Assembly: GCA_016297585.1 (NCBI GenBank)
Contig: JAEDGJ010000002.1
Span: 1-61,337 of the forward strand
Direction: 5' to 3'
Length of the DNA stretch: 61,337 nucleotides
Source of the DNA: Clostridiaceae bacterium
GTDB lineage: Bacteria; Bacillota; Clostridia; Oscillospirales; QAMX01
Below, one piece after another: positions 53,543 to 61,337 of this stretch. How positions within the stretch are numbered: the first letter of the stretch is position 1; each line of letters starts with the position of its first letter. Under the pieces are notes generated by a model that saw only the letters and a list, made by a program, of their open reading frames with translations, had not been told where the DNA came from and ran no database searches. A program made the translations under genes and the position numbers.

Positions 53543-54553
53543 ATGAAAAAGCTCCGTTTCGCCACCCTTTCCGCCAAAGGCATCGCGGATGCCCACATCC
53601 GCGGCATTCTGGAAAACGAAAACACCGAGCTGGTCGCCGTCTGCGACGTCGATCCCGAGCGGCTCGCGCAGGAGAAGGAGGCGCACCCGTGGATCCGCAC
53701 CTATACGGACTTCCGGGAGGTGCTCGCCTGCGACGACATCGACGCCGTCGTCGTCACGGCGCCGGATCAGTGGCACTGTGAGATGTCCGTCGCGGCGCTC
53801 GAGGCCGGTAAGCACGTCCTCTGCGAAAAGCCGATGGCGCTGTCGTGGGACGAGTGCCGGAAGATGGTGCGCGCGGCGAAGGCGTCCGACCGCAAGTTCA
53901 TGGTCGGGCAGGTCTGCCGGTACGCGCCGGGATTTGTGCGGGCGCATGAGATGATCGAGCGCGGCGACATCGGCGAGCTGTTCTTCGTCGAGAGCGAATA
54001 CGCGCACGACTACGCGAAGATCCCCGGCCATGGCGGCTGGCGGCTCGACCCGCGCCGTCACGGCTTCCTCGGCGGCGGCTGCCACGCGGTCGACCTGCTG
54101 CGCTGGATGGCGGGCGACCCGTACGAGGTGTTCGCCTACGCAAACCGCAAGATGCTCCCCTCCTGGCCGACGGACGACTGCACGATCTCCGTCTGGAAGT
54201 TCCCCGGCGACGTCATCGGCAAGGTGTTCGTCTCGACGGGCTGCAAGCGCGACTATACGATGCGCAGCGTGTTCTACGGCTCGAAGGGCACGATCATCTG
54301 CGACAACACGAGCCCCGAGCTGACCTTCTTCTCGACCGAAAACGAGGGCGGGCACACCGCTCCCGTGAAGATCCCGATCGACATCAACAACCACAACATG
54401 ACGGCGGAGATCCGGGAGTTTTCCGACTGCATCGCACGCGACCTGCCCATCCGCACGACGGCGCTCGAGGGCGCGAAGACCGTTGCGGCGGCGCTGGCGG
54501 CGGTGGAATCCTCGAAGACCGGCCTGCCCGTGCGCATCGATTACGATTTCTGA
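53543..54553 (+). CDS. Gfo/Idh/MocA-family oxidoreductase
   Basis: A 336-residue NAD(P)-dependent sugar or inositol dehydrogenase type protein. The Rossmann part contains LVAVCDVDPERL, DIDAVVVTAPDQWHCEMSVAALEAGKHVLCEKPMALSWDEC with the EKP catalytic lysine, and a C-terminal domain with GGGCHAVDLLRWM. AAGGAGG precedes the ATG, 44 bases after the hydrolase. Substrate unknown. Confidence 0.92.
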   Translation: MKKLRFATLSAKGIADAHIRGILENENTELVAVCDVDPERLAQEKEAHPWIRTYTDFREVLACDDIDAVVVTAPDQWHCEMSVAALEAGKHVLCEKPMALSWDECRKMVRAAKASDRKFMVGQVCRYAPGFVRAHEMIERGDIGELFFVESEYAHDYAKIPGHGGWRLDPRRHGFLGGGCHAVDLLRWMAGDPYEVFAYANRKMLPSWPTDDCTISVWKFPGDVIGKVFVSTGCKRDYTMRSVFYGSKGTIICDNTSPELTFFSTENEGGHTAPVKIPIDINNHNMTAEIREFSDCIARDLPIRTTALEGAKTVAAALAAVESSKTGLPVRIDYDF

Positions 54554-54576
54554 CCATACATAAGGAGGAAAACGAG

Positions 54577-55374
54577 ATGTATACCTTAACGGCCAGCGTC
54601 GGCTGGTTTCCGGGTGAGATCTACGACAAGCCCGCCGAGGCGGCAAAGCGCGGCTTCCGCGCGATGGAGGTCCTCGGCTGGAAGGGACTCGACCTGCCGC
54701 GCCTGAAAAAGGCGTTTGACGACGCCGGCATGGTCATTTCCGCGATCAACTTCGGCTCCGAGGATCCCGCCAAGCAGGAAATGATCGCCTGGACGCACGG
54801 CATCGTCCACGACGACGCCCGCGACGCCTTCCTCGGCGCGATCGAGGAGTCCATCGCGGCGGCGAAGGTGCTCGATGTCAAAAACATCGTCATCACCTCC
54901 GGCAACGAGATCCCGGACGTCCCGCGCGAGACGCAGCACTCAAGCCTCGTCTGCAACATCCGCGCGGCGGCAAAGCTCGCCGAGGCCGCGGGCGTCACGC
55001 TCGTGCTCGAGCCGTTAAACCGCCTGATCTCCCACAAGGGGCACTACCTGAACACGACCGCGGAGGCCGTGGCGGTCGTCCGCGAGGTCGGCAGCCCGAA
55101 CGTGCGCGTGCTCTACGACGTCTTCCACCAGCAGATCACGGAGGGCAACGTCATCAACAACATCCGCGACAACATCGAATATATCGGCCACATCCACATC
55201 GGCGACGTGCCGGGACGCTGCCAGCCCGGCACCGGCGAGATCAACTATCCGAACGTGTTCCGCGCGATCGCCGACACCGGCTACTCGGGCTTTGTCGTCT
55301 TCGAATGCGGCATCACGGAGGACGTCGACACCGTCTGCCGCAAGATGTGGGCAATGCAGCCGCAAAACGCCTGA
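54577..55374 (+). CDS. Hydroxypyruvate-isomerase-like TIM barrel
   Basis: A 265-residue TIM barrel of the Hyi/xylose-isomerase-like group. LVLEPLNRLISHKGHYLNTTAEA gives a Glu and His, VLYDVFHQQITEGNVINNI the Asp and His, GHIHIGDVPGRCQPGTGEINY the phosphate-side loop and FVVFECGI the final Glu. AAGGAGG precedes the ATG 24 bases after the oxidoreductase. It probably interconverts an aldose and ketose derivative produced by its neighbours. Confidence 0.87.
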   Translation: MYTLTASVGWFPGEIYDKPAEAAKRGFRAMEVLGWKGLDLPRLKKAFDDAGMVISAINFGSEDPAKQEMIAWTHGIVHDDARDAFLGAIEESIAAAKVLDVKNIVITSGNEIPDVPRETQHSSLVCNIRAAAKLAEAAGVTLVLEPLNRLISHKGHYLNTTAEAVAVVREVGSPNVRVLYDVFHQQITEGNVINNIRDNIEYIGHIHIGDVPGRCQPGTGEINYPNVFRAIADTGYSGFVVFECGITEDVDTVCRKMWAMQPQNA

Positions 55375-55378
55375 TTTT

Positions 55379-55419
55379 CGCGCTTTTTCGTCCCTTTTTT
55401 GAGGGAACAAAGCGCGATG
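55379..55419 (+). other. Hairpin between the isomerase and pduL
   Basis: CGCGCTTT / AAAGCGCG arms enclose an inner TCCC/GGGA stem. No T-tract follows, so its role as a terminator is doubtful. Confidence 0.45.
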
Positions 55420-55457
55420 ATCGATAGATTTTATTCTAAGGAAGGATTCTGATACCC

Positions 55458-56024
55458 ATGGAAATCATGATCGAAACCTCTGCGCGCCATCTGCACGTTA
55501 CGCAGGAAGACCTCGAAACGCTGTTCGGCAAGGGCTACGAGCTCCATCCGAAGAAGTGGCTCTCTCAGCCGGGGCAGTACCTCTCCGAGGAAAAGGTGCA
55601 GGTCAAGGGCCCGCGCTCCTCGTTCCCGGGCGTGTCCATCATCGGACCGGTCCGTCCCGCGACGCAGGTTGAAATCACGCTGACCGACTGCCGCACCATC
55701 GGCGTCACCGCGCCCGTGCGCGAGTCCGGCGACCTCGAAGGCTCCGCCGGCTGCGAGCTGATCGGCCCGTGCGGCTCCGTCACCATCAGCGAAGGCGTCA
55801 TCGTTGCGAAGCGCCACATCCACCTGACCCCCGAAGAGGCGCAGGAGTGGGGCCTTGAGAACGGCCAGATCGTCTCCGTCAAGACCAACGGCTCCCGCCC
55901 CGTCACCTTCGGCGACACCGTCGTGCGCGTCAGCTCCAAGTACGCCAAGGCGATGCACATCGACGTCGACGAGACGAACGCCGCCGGCCTGACCCCGACC
56001 GACAAGGGCGAGATCATCAAGTAA
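55458..56024 (+). CDS. pduL: PduL-type phosphate acyltransferase
   Basis: A 188-residue PduL with two half-domains, each with a zinc site: ETSARHLHVTQEDLETLFGKGYEL and VIVAKRHIHLTPEEAQEWGLENG. It converts acyl-CoA plus phosphate to acyl phosphate; with acetate kinase it makes ATP. It lacks the N-terminal microcompartment-targeting extension and no shell protein genes are near, so it should be a cytosolic Pta substitute. AAGGAAGG lies upstream of the ATG; terminator at 56044. Confidence 0.93.
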   Translation: MEIMIETSARHLHVTQEDLETLFGKGYELHPKKWLSQPGQYLSEEKVQVKGPRSSFPGVSIIGPVRPATQVEITLTDCRTIGVTAPVRESGDLEGSAGCELIGPCGSVTISEGVIVAKRHIHLTPEEAQEWGLENGQIVSVKTNGSRPVTFGDTVVRVSSKYAKAMHIDVDETNAAGLTPTDKGEIIK

Positions 56025-56043
56025 GGCATCCCGCAAAACTTAT

Positions 56044-56081
56044 TCCCGGCGGCAGTTTTTCCCCTGCCGCCGGGATTTTTT
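56044..56081 (+). terminator. Terminator after pduL
   Basis: 12-bp perfect stem TCCCGGCGGCAG / CTGCCGCCGGGA followed by six T. Confidence 0.93.
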
Positions 56082-56157
56082 CGCTCTCCCCCCGGAGGCC
56101 CTGCGCCCCGTCTTTGTATAATCCGGCGGCCTTTCCCGACATTTCGGCGCAAATCGA

Positions 56158-56224
56158 TTGTCTTTCCCGCGGCGGCGCGGTATAATGGAAGCATACCGGG
56201 GGCAACGCGAGTCCCGGTCTTTTT
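56158..56224 (+). promoter_or_regulatory. Promoter and 5' hairpin of the ABC exporter operon
   Basis: TTGTCT at 56158-56163, 17-base spacer, TATAAT at 56181-56186. A hairpin ACCGGG/CCCGGT (56195-56200, 56213-56218) followed by CTTTTT lies right at the predicted 5' end, before the ribosome site. Confidence 0.78.
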
Positions 56225-56249
56225 ATGAGAAAGGCAGGCATCATCATCC

Positions 56250-56957
56250 ATGCTGCGAATCGAACATCTGACCAAGACCTACGGCGGCAAGAAGGCCGTC
56301 GACGATCTGTCGCTGCATATCGCGCCCGGCGAGATCTACGGCTTCATCGGCCACAACGGCGCGGGAAAGACGACCACGATCAAGTCCTGCTGCGGCATTC
56401 TGCAGTTTGACGGCGGCGAGATCACCGTCGACGGCATCTCCGTGCGCGATAACCCCATCGAGGTCAAGCGCCGGATCGCCTACATCCCGGACAATCCCGA
56501 TCTCTACGAGTTCCTCTCCGGCATCCAGTACTTAAACTTCATCGCCGACATCTATCAGGTCCCCAAAGCCGCCCGTGAGGAGCGCATCCGCCGCTGGTCG
56601 GAGACCTTCGGGCTGACCGCCGACCTCGCGCAGCCGGTCTCCGCCTATTCCCACGGCATGAAGCAGAAGCTCGCGGTCATCTCCGCGCTGCTGCACGAGC
56701 CGAAGCTGATGATCCTCGACGAGCCGTTCGTCGGACTCGACCCGGTCGCGTCCCACGCCCTGAAGGGCGTGATGCGCGAGCTCTGCGACCGCGGCGGGGC
56801 GATCTTCTTCTCGTCCCATGTGCTGGAGGTCGTCGAAAAGCTCTGCGACAAGGTCGCCATCATCAAGTCGGGGCGGCTCATCGCCTCGGGCACGACGGAG
56901 GAAGTGCGCGGCGACGCGTCGCTGGAGGACGTCTTTTTGGAACTGGAGGAAAACTGA
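56250..56957 (+). CDS. ABC transporter ATP-binding protein
   Basis: A 235-residue ABC ATPase: Walker A GHNGAGKTT, Q-loop IPDNPDLYEFLSG, signature YSHGMKQKLAVISALLHEP (a variant SHGMKQK rather than LSGGQ) and Walker B LMILDEPFVGLDP. This ABC-2 exporter subgroup is common in Firmicutes. The permease gene follows after 1 base. Substrate unknown. Confidence 0.92.
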   Translation: MLRIEHLTKTYGGKKAVDDLSLHIAPGEIYGFIGHNGAGKTTTIKSCCGILQFDGGEITVDGISVRDNPIEVKRRIAYIPDNPDLYEFLSGIQYLNFIADIYQVPKAAREERIRRWSETFGLTADLAQPVSAYSHGMKQKLAVISALLHEPKLMILDEPFVGLDPVASHALKGVMRELCDRGGAIFFSSHVLEVVEKLCDKVAIIKSGRLIASGTTEEVRGDASLEDVFLELEEN

Positions 56958-56958
56958 C

Positions 56959-58551
56959 ATGCTGAAAGCGTTGCTGCGTACCCGCGCGCAGGCGATGGCA
57001 AACTCCATGTTCGCCCGGATGCGCCGCGGCAAAGCGTCAAAGGGGCGCGTCGTGCTGTTTGCGTTGCTCGCCGTCTATGTCGTGGCCTGCCTGCTGTTCT
57101 CGTTCGGCTCCATCCTCTACGGCATCGCGCAGAGCGTCGGCGGAACGGAGCTGCAGTACCTGCTGTTCGTCTTCGCGGGGCTGATCGGGCTGATTTTGAG
57201 CGTCATCGGCTCGCTTTTCACGACGGAAAAGCAGCTTTTTGACGCAAACGACAACAATCTGCTGCTGTCGATGCCGATCCCGCCGTGGATGATCCTCTTT
57301 TCACGCATCGGGATGCTCTGGGGCTTAAACGCGCTCTATATGCTCCTTCTGATGATTCCGACGCTTGCCGTCTACCTGATGTGCTGCACCGTTTCGGCGT
57401 CCGGCATCGTTGTGCTGTGCCTCGGCTTCGTGCTGCTGCCGACGTTTTCTCTCGCGGTCGACTGCGCCGTGGGCTGGCTGATCGCGTGGATCTCGTCGAA
57501 GCTGCGCGTCAAGAACCTCGCGTACTACATCGTGCTGCTTGGCTTCTTCGCAGTCTACTTCTGGTTCATCACGCGCGCAAACGACATCCTCGCGCTGCTC
57601 CTGCAAAGCGGCGGCGCGATGCTGGACGCGATGCGCCGCTTTCTGCCGCCGGTGTACTGGTTTGCGATGGCGGCGGAGCAGCCCTCTCCCCTCTCGTTCC
57701 TGCTGTACCTCCTCTGGACCTGCCTGCCGATGGCGCTCGTCTATCTGCTGCTGTCGCGCACGTTCCTCCGCATCGTCACGACGAGCCGCGGCGTGAAGAA
57801 AGCCGTCTACCACGAGCGCGCGCTGAAGGTCACCCCGCCGTCGCGGGCGCTGCTCGGGCGCGAGCTGCGCCGGTTTTTCTCGCTGCCGGCGTATCTGTTC
57901 AACGCGGGCTTCGGCGTGCTGCTCGAGATCATATGCGCGGTCATGCTGCTCCTGCGCGGGCAGGCGATCGTAACGCTGCTGCCGGAGCTTGCGGGGTTTG
58001 AGGAGCTGCTGCCCGCGCTCGTCATCGCGGCCGCGTCGTTCCTCGCGGTCATGACCCTCCTGACCGCGCCGTCGATCTCGCTTGAGGGACGGCGGCTCTG
58101 GATCCTCCGCTCGCTGCCGGTGGAGTCCTCGACGATCCTTTGGTCGAAGGTCGCGGCAAACCTCGTCGTCGGACTGCCGCCGCTGGTACTCCTGTCCGTC
58201 GCCGCGATCCTCGTGCTGCCGATGGATGCGCCGATGGCGTTCCTCGTCTTCCTGCTGCCGCAGCTCTTCCAGATTTTCGCCGCCGTCTTCGGACTCTGCG
58301 CAAACCTCTGGATGCCGCGCTTCGACTGGGTCAACGAGACCGTCGTGGTCAAGCAGAGCGGCTCGGTGCTGCTCGCGATGTGCGGCGGCATGGCGCTCGT
58401 TCTGGCGGGCTGCATCGCCTACGCGCTGCTCGGGCGCGTGTTCTCCCCCATCGCGGTCCTCTCCGCCATCGCCGCGGCGCTCATCCTGATCGACGCGGGG
58501 TTCTTCCTCTATCTGCTGCGCACCGGCGTGAAGACCTTCGACCGGCTGTAA
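56959..58551 (+). CDS. ABC transporter permease (large ABC-2-like type)
   Basis: A 530-residue membrane protein with about 12 hydrophobic segments and a central hydrophilic region (RTFLRIVTTSRGVKKAVYHERALKVTPPSRALLGRELRRFFSLPAY), the layout of large ABC exporter permeases of Clostridia. ATG 56959 starts immediately after the ATPase stop. Ends at the bidirectional terminator at 58580. Confidence 0.87.
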   Translation: MLKALLRTRAQAMANSMFARMRRGKASKGRVVLFALLAVYVVACLLFSFGSILYGIAQSVGGTELQYLLFVFAGLIGLILSVIGSLFTTEKQLFDANDNNLLLSMPIPPWMILFSRIGMLWGLNALYMLLLMIPTLAVYLMCCTVSASGIVVLCLGFVLLPTFSLAVDCAVGWLIAWISSKLRVKNLAYYIVLLGFFAVYFWFITRANDILALLLQSGGAMLDAMRRFLPPVYWFAMAAEQPSPLSFLLYLLWTCLPMALVYLLLSRTFLRIVTTSRGVKKAVYHERALKVTPPSRALLGRELRRFFSLPAYLFNAGFGVLLEIICAVMLLLRGQAIVTLLPELAGFEELLPALVIAAASFLAVMTLLTAPSISLEGRRLWILRSLPVESSTILWSKVAANLVVGLPPLVLLSVAAILVLPMDAPMAFLVFLLPQLFQIFAAVFGLCANLWMPRFDWVNETVVVKQSGSVLLAMCGGMALVLAGCIAYALLGRVFSPIAVLSAIAAALILIDAGFFLYLLRTGVKTFDRL

Positions 58552-58579
58552 GCGTCCCGGAGCGTTTCGGACGATAGCC

Positions 58580-58619
58580 GCAAAAAACCTCTGCCCCATG
58601 ACGGGCAGAGGTTTTTTGC
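58580..58619. terminator. Bidirectional terminator between the ABC exporter and aminopeptidase genes
   Basis: 17-bp perfect inverted repeat (58580-58596 with 58603-58619) containing A6 and T6 at the ends. Confidence 0.93.
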
Positions 58620-58634
58620 AGCTCGGACGGCGCC

Positions 58635-60044
58635 TTACTCGCCGTCCTCCTCGTCGGAATCCATCATATAGAACGCGCGGATGGCGCGGGTGGTCATATA
58701 GACGTCGAGCTTCGAGACGACCTCGAACGGCGCGTGCATCGACAGCACCGGCACGCCGACGTCGACGGTCTCGATGTTGCGGTTGCCCATAAAGCCCGCG
58801 ACGGTGCCGCCGCCGCCCTGATCGACCTTGCCGAGCTCGCAGCAGTGGTAGACGACGCCCGCGTCGTCGAACGCGCGGCGGAGTCTCCCCAGATACTCGG
58901 CGTTTGCGTCGTTGGAGCCGGATTTGCCGCGGGAGCCGGTGTATTTGACGAGGCTCATGCCGTAATTGGCGACCGCGGAGTTGGATTTCTCGTACGCTTC
59001 GGCATACAGCGGGTCATACGCGGCGCTGACGTCGGCGGAGAGGCATTCGGAGCGTCCGAAGCAGTCGAGGAGCGCCACGCCCTGCGCGCGGCACAGGGAC
59101 GCGATGAACATGTCGAAATACTGCGACTGCATGCCGGTCGCGCCGACGCTGCCGATCTCCTCCTTATCGGCGAAGATGCAGACGGCGGTCTTTTCGGGCA
59201 CCTTGACGGCGGCCAGCGCGGACAGCTCGGCAAACGCGCAGCTCCGGTCGTCCTGCCCGTAGCCGCCGACAAGCGCGCGGTCGAAGCCGACGTCGCAGGC
59301 GGGGAAGGCGGGCACGATCGACAGCTCCGCGGAGAGGAAATCCGCCTCGGTCATGCCGTACTGCTCGTTTAGGAGCTTCAGCACCGCAAAGCGCACGCGG
59401 TCTGAATCCTTGGGGTCACCCTCCGGCACGGAGCCGCAGAGCACGCGCAGGTTCTCGCCGGTCACGGCCTCCGCCGCGGACTTCGCCATCTGATCCTTGC
59501 CGAGATGGGGCAGGATGTCCGTCACGGTGAAGACGGGGTCGCCCGGATGCGTGCCGATCTCAACGTCGACGACGCTGCCGTCGCGAAGCGCCACGACGCC
59601 CTGCAGCGCCAGCGGGATGGCGGTCCACTGGTACTTCTTGATGCCGCCGTAGTAGTGGGTGCGCAGCGTGCAGAGCTCGCCCGCCTCCTGCGTCAGCGGC
59701 AGGGGCTTGAGGTCGAGCCGGGGCGCGTCGACGTGCGCGGCGGCGATGCGGATGCCCTCGGCGAGGCTCTTGCGGCCGATGACGGCGAGCATGATGGCCT
59801 TGCCGCGGTTGACGGTGTAGATGCGGTCGCCGGCGGTCAGCGGCATCCCCTCGCGGTACGGCACAAAGCCCGCGCTCTCCGCGAGCTGGACGCAGTACTG
59901 CACGGCGGCACGCTCGGTGCGGGCGTGATTCAAAAACGCCTTATAGTCCTCGCCGAGCGCGAAAATGGCGTCGCGCTGTTCCTCGCCGATGCGGTCATAG
60001 CCGTTTTTCGGCGTGTAAAAGAGCTGCTCGCGTAAATCCTTCAT
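58635..60044 (-). CDS. apeA: M18-family aspartyl-type aminopeptidase
   Basis: A 469-residue zinc aminopeptidase of family M18. Metal and catalytic patterns are AAAHVDAPRLDLKP, GYGQDDRSCAF, DKEEIGSVGATGMQSQY, LSADVSAAYDP and PVLSMHAPFEVVSKLDVY. It removes N-terminal residues from peptides in the cytoplasm. The start overlaps the coaE stop (ATGA), so the two are translationally coupled. Confidence 0.95.
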   Translation of the reverse strand: MKDLREQLFYTPKNGYDRIGEEQRDAIFALGEDYKAFLNHARTERAAVQYCVQLAESAGFVPYREGMPLTAGDRIYTVNRGKAIMLAVIGRKSLAEGIRIAAAHVDAPRLDLKPLPLTQEAGELCTLRTHYYGGIKKYQWTAIPLALQGVVALRDGSVVDVEIGTHPGDPVFTVTDILPHLGKDQMAKSAAEAVTGENLRVLCGSVPEGDPKDSDRVRFAVLKLLNEQYGMTEADFLSAELSIVPAFPACDVGFDRALVGGYGQDDRSCAFAELSALAAVKVPEKTAVCIFADKEEIGSVGATGMQSQYFDMFIASLCRAQGVALLDCFGRSECLSADVSAAYDPLYAEAYEKSNSAVANYGMSLVKYTGSRGKSGSNDANAEYLGRLRRAFDDAGVVYHCCELGKVDQGGGGTVAGFMGNRNIETVDVGVPVLSMHAPFEVVSKLDVYMTTRAIRAFYMMDSDEEDGE

Positions 60045-60640
60045 GTTGCGTTCTCCTTTATCGTGTTATAGAGCGCGGCCGCGCTGCCGCGGAGCGTTTC
60101 GAGATCTCCGTCGTTGCGGAGGATGTAGGTGCAGTGCGTTTGGAAGAATGCGTCGTCCGGCTGGGAGCGGATGCGCGCGAGGATCGCCTCATCCGGCAGC
60201 CCGTCGCGGCCGCGCAGCCGCTCGACGCGCAGGGAAACCGGCGCAAGCACCGCCGCGGTGCAGTCGCAGAGGGTGTCGGCGTGCGCCTCGAACAGCGTCG
60301 GCGCGTCGAGCACGGCGACCTCCGCCCCTTCGCGCGCGTAGACCTCGAGCGTCTCGCGGATCGCGCGGGTGATATGGCGGTGCGCGATGGCGTTCAGGCG
60401 CGAGAGCTGTTCCGCATCCGCGAAAACGAGCCGCGAGAGCCGCTTCCGGTCGACGCCGCCCTCCGCGTCCGCGCAGTCCGGGAACGCGGCGGCAAGCTCC
60501 GCGCGCAGCGCGCCGTCGGTGCGCAGCATTTCATGGTAGAGCGCGTCGCAGTCGAGCACGCGCGCGCCGAGGGACGCAAAGATCCGTCCCGCCTCGCCCT
60601 TTCCCGCGCCGGAGGGACCCGTCAGTCCGAGAATTTTCAT
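60041..60640 (-). CDS. coaE: Dephospho-CoA kinase
   Basis: A 199-residue CoaE, last step of CoA synthesis. P-loop GLTGPSGAGKGEAGRIF, then LDCDALYHEML, NAIAHRHI, VLDAPTLFEAHAD, and RLRGRDGLPDEAILARIRSQ are family features. The residue after the P-loop lysine is Gly where Ser or Thr normally binds magnesium, which is odd for an essential enzyme. Starts 1 base after the Sua5 stop. Confidence 0.93.
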   Translation of the reverse strand: MKILGLTGPSGAGKGEAGRIFASLGARVLDCDALYHEMLRTDGALRAELAAAFPDCADAEGGVDRKRLSRLVFADAEQLSRLNAIAHRHITRAIRETLEVYAREGAEVAVLDAPTLFEAHADTLCDCTAAVLAPVSLRVERLRGRDGLPDEAILARIRSQPDDAFFQTHCTYILRNDGDLETLRGSAAALYNTIKENAT

Positions 60641-60641
60641 G

Positions 60642-61337
60642 TCAGTCCTCCACGGTCACAAGATGGAACCCCGCCGCGCGTTTCAGGCGGTTCGACACCG
60701 CAAGCTCCACGCCGGTATCCCCCGGGCACTGGGCAAACAGCACCTTCGCGCCGCAGTCGTCAAGCCTGCGCAGCGCGTCGAACAGCCGGTGCGCCTGTGC
60801 CGCGGGGTCGTCCTTTGACCCGAAGGTGACGACGGGGCAGGGAAAGCGCGTGCGGTACTCGTCATAGCAGAGGACGGCGCAGTCCGGCACGCCCTCGATG
60901 TCGCGGCGGATGCGCGCGGCGGTGGCGTCGGGCGAGCCGAGGTAGGCGGTCATGGGCGCCAGCGGCGCGTAATGGCGGTACTTCATGCCCGGACTGCGCG
61001 GCACGCCCTCGACGGGCTGCGTCACGCCCGGGTCGACGACGACCTTGCCCTCCCCGAGCACCCGCGCGAGCATCTCCGGCGAGATGCCGCCGGGACGCAG
61101 GACGCGGACGGCGTCCCGCTCGATCGCGACGACGGTGGATTCGACGCCGACGCCGCAGTCGCCGCCGTCCACGATGGCGTCCACCCGTCCCTCCATGTCG
61201 TGGAGAACGTGCGCAAACGTCGTCGGAGAGGGATGCCCCGAGAGATTCGCGGACGGCGCCGCGATCGGGACGCCCGCGGCACGGATGATCGCGCGCGCGG
61301 TCGGATGGGCGGGGAAGCGCACGGCGACGGTGTCAAG
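60642..61337 (-). CDS. L-threonylcarbamoyladenylate synthase (Sua5/TsaC), 5' end missing
   Basis: The last 231 residues of a Sua5-type enzyme run off the window end. VRFPAHPTARAIIRAAGVPIAAPSANLSGHPSPTTFAHV and VESTVVAIERDAVRVLRPGGIS belong to the YrdC domain, and MKYRHYAPLAPMTAYLG begins the C-terminal Sua5 domain, so this is the two-domain Sua5 form. It makes the precursor of t6A37 in tRNA. The start codon lies beyond 61337. Confidence 0.93.
   Translation of the reverse strand, partial: LDTVAVRFPAHPTARAIIRAAGVPIAAPSANLSGHPSPTTFAHVLHDMEGRVDAIVDGGDCGVGVESTVVAIERDAVRVLRPGGISPEMLARVLGEGKVVVDPGVTQPVEGVPRSPGMKYRHYAPLAPMTAYLGSPDATAARIRRDIEGVPDCAVLCYDEYRTRFPCPVVTFGSKDDPAAQAHRLFDALRRLDDCGAKVLFAQCPGDTGVELAVSNRLKRAAGFHLVTVED

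Overview
This 61.3 kb window is GC-rich chromosomal DNA from a monoderm Clostridia, most likely a gut Oscillospirales/Ruminococcaceae-type anaerobe. The main clues are the SPASM end of a SCIFF-peptide maturase, a YlxM-Ffh pair, LytR-CpsA-Psr proteins, an S-layer homology (SLH) protein, consensus sigma-A promoters, and scattered glycan-use genes (GH29, GH39-like, an N-acetylhexosamine-kinase-like protein, several sugar isomerase TIM barrels). Species cannot be named from the sequence. There is one tRNA, and no rRNA, CRISPR array, insertion sequence or integrase.

Layout. 1-2048: 3' end of scfB, a PLP decarboxylase and a diamine-acetyltransferase-like GNAT. 2147-4099: autoregulated MarR-MATE efflux pair. 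4112-5220: GH29 fucosidase. 5251-5728 (minus): tRNA-Leu(GAG) and a small conserved protein. 5882-8340: rpmG-secE-nusG-rplK-rplA, closed by a terminator. 8415-9466: PHP phosphoesterase. 9473-11052 (minus): glutamate dehydrogenase. 11225-11606: DUF2752 membrane protein. 11656-17372: an ABC half-transporter / GNAT / DUF1854 / ABC half-transporter operon in which both ABC proteins carry an N-terminal domain with a zinc ribbon. 17381-30467 (minus): rpsU alone, then a long housekeeping operon reading smc-ftsY-rph-rdgB-yhbY-nadD-yqeK-LCP-LCP-rsfS-leuS. 30616-31807: SLH protein. 31821-34331: ylxM-ffh-rpsP-khpA. 34375-40983: sugar isomerase, secA, second isomerase, NahK-like kinase and GNAT in one tight run. 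41162-48641: a compact podovirus-like packaging and structural cassette with a frameshifted capsid gene. 48661-52031 (minus): creatininase-family hydrolase, MreB and an MFS transporter. 52052-56081: GH39-like hydrolase, Gfo/Idh oxidoreductase, TIM-barrel isomerase, PduL. 56158-58619: ABC exporter. 58635-61337 (minus): M18 aminopeptidase, coaE and a partial Sua5/TsaC.

The most unusual items are the ABC/DUF1854/GNAT module, the isolated phage structural cassette lacking integrase, lysis and regulatory genes, the apparent non-canonical ATC start of smc, and two core genes (secA, mreB) placed inside accessory-metabolism operons. Several promoters carry clear palindromes that look like repressor operators, notably upstream of the MarR-MATE pair and of the creatininase operon.
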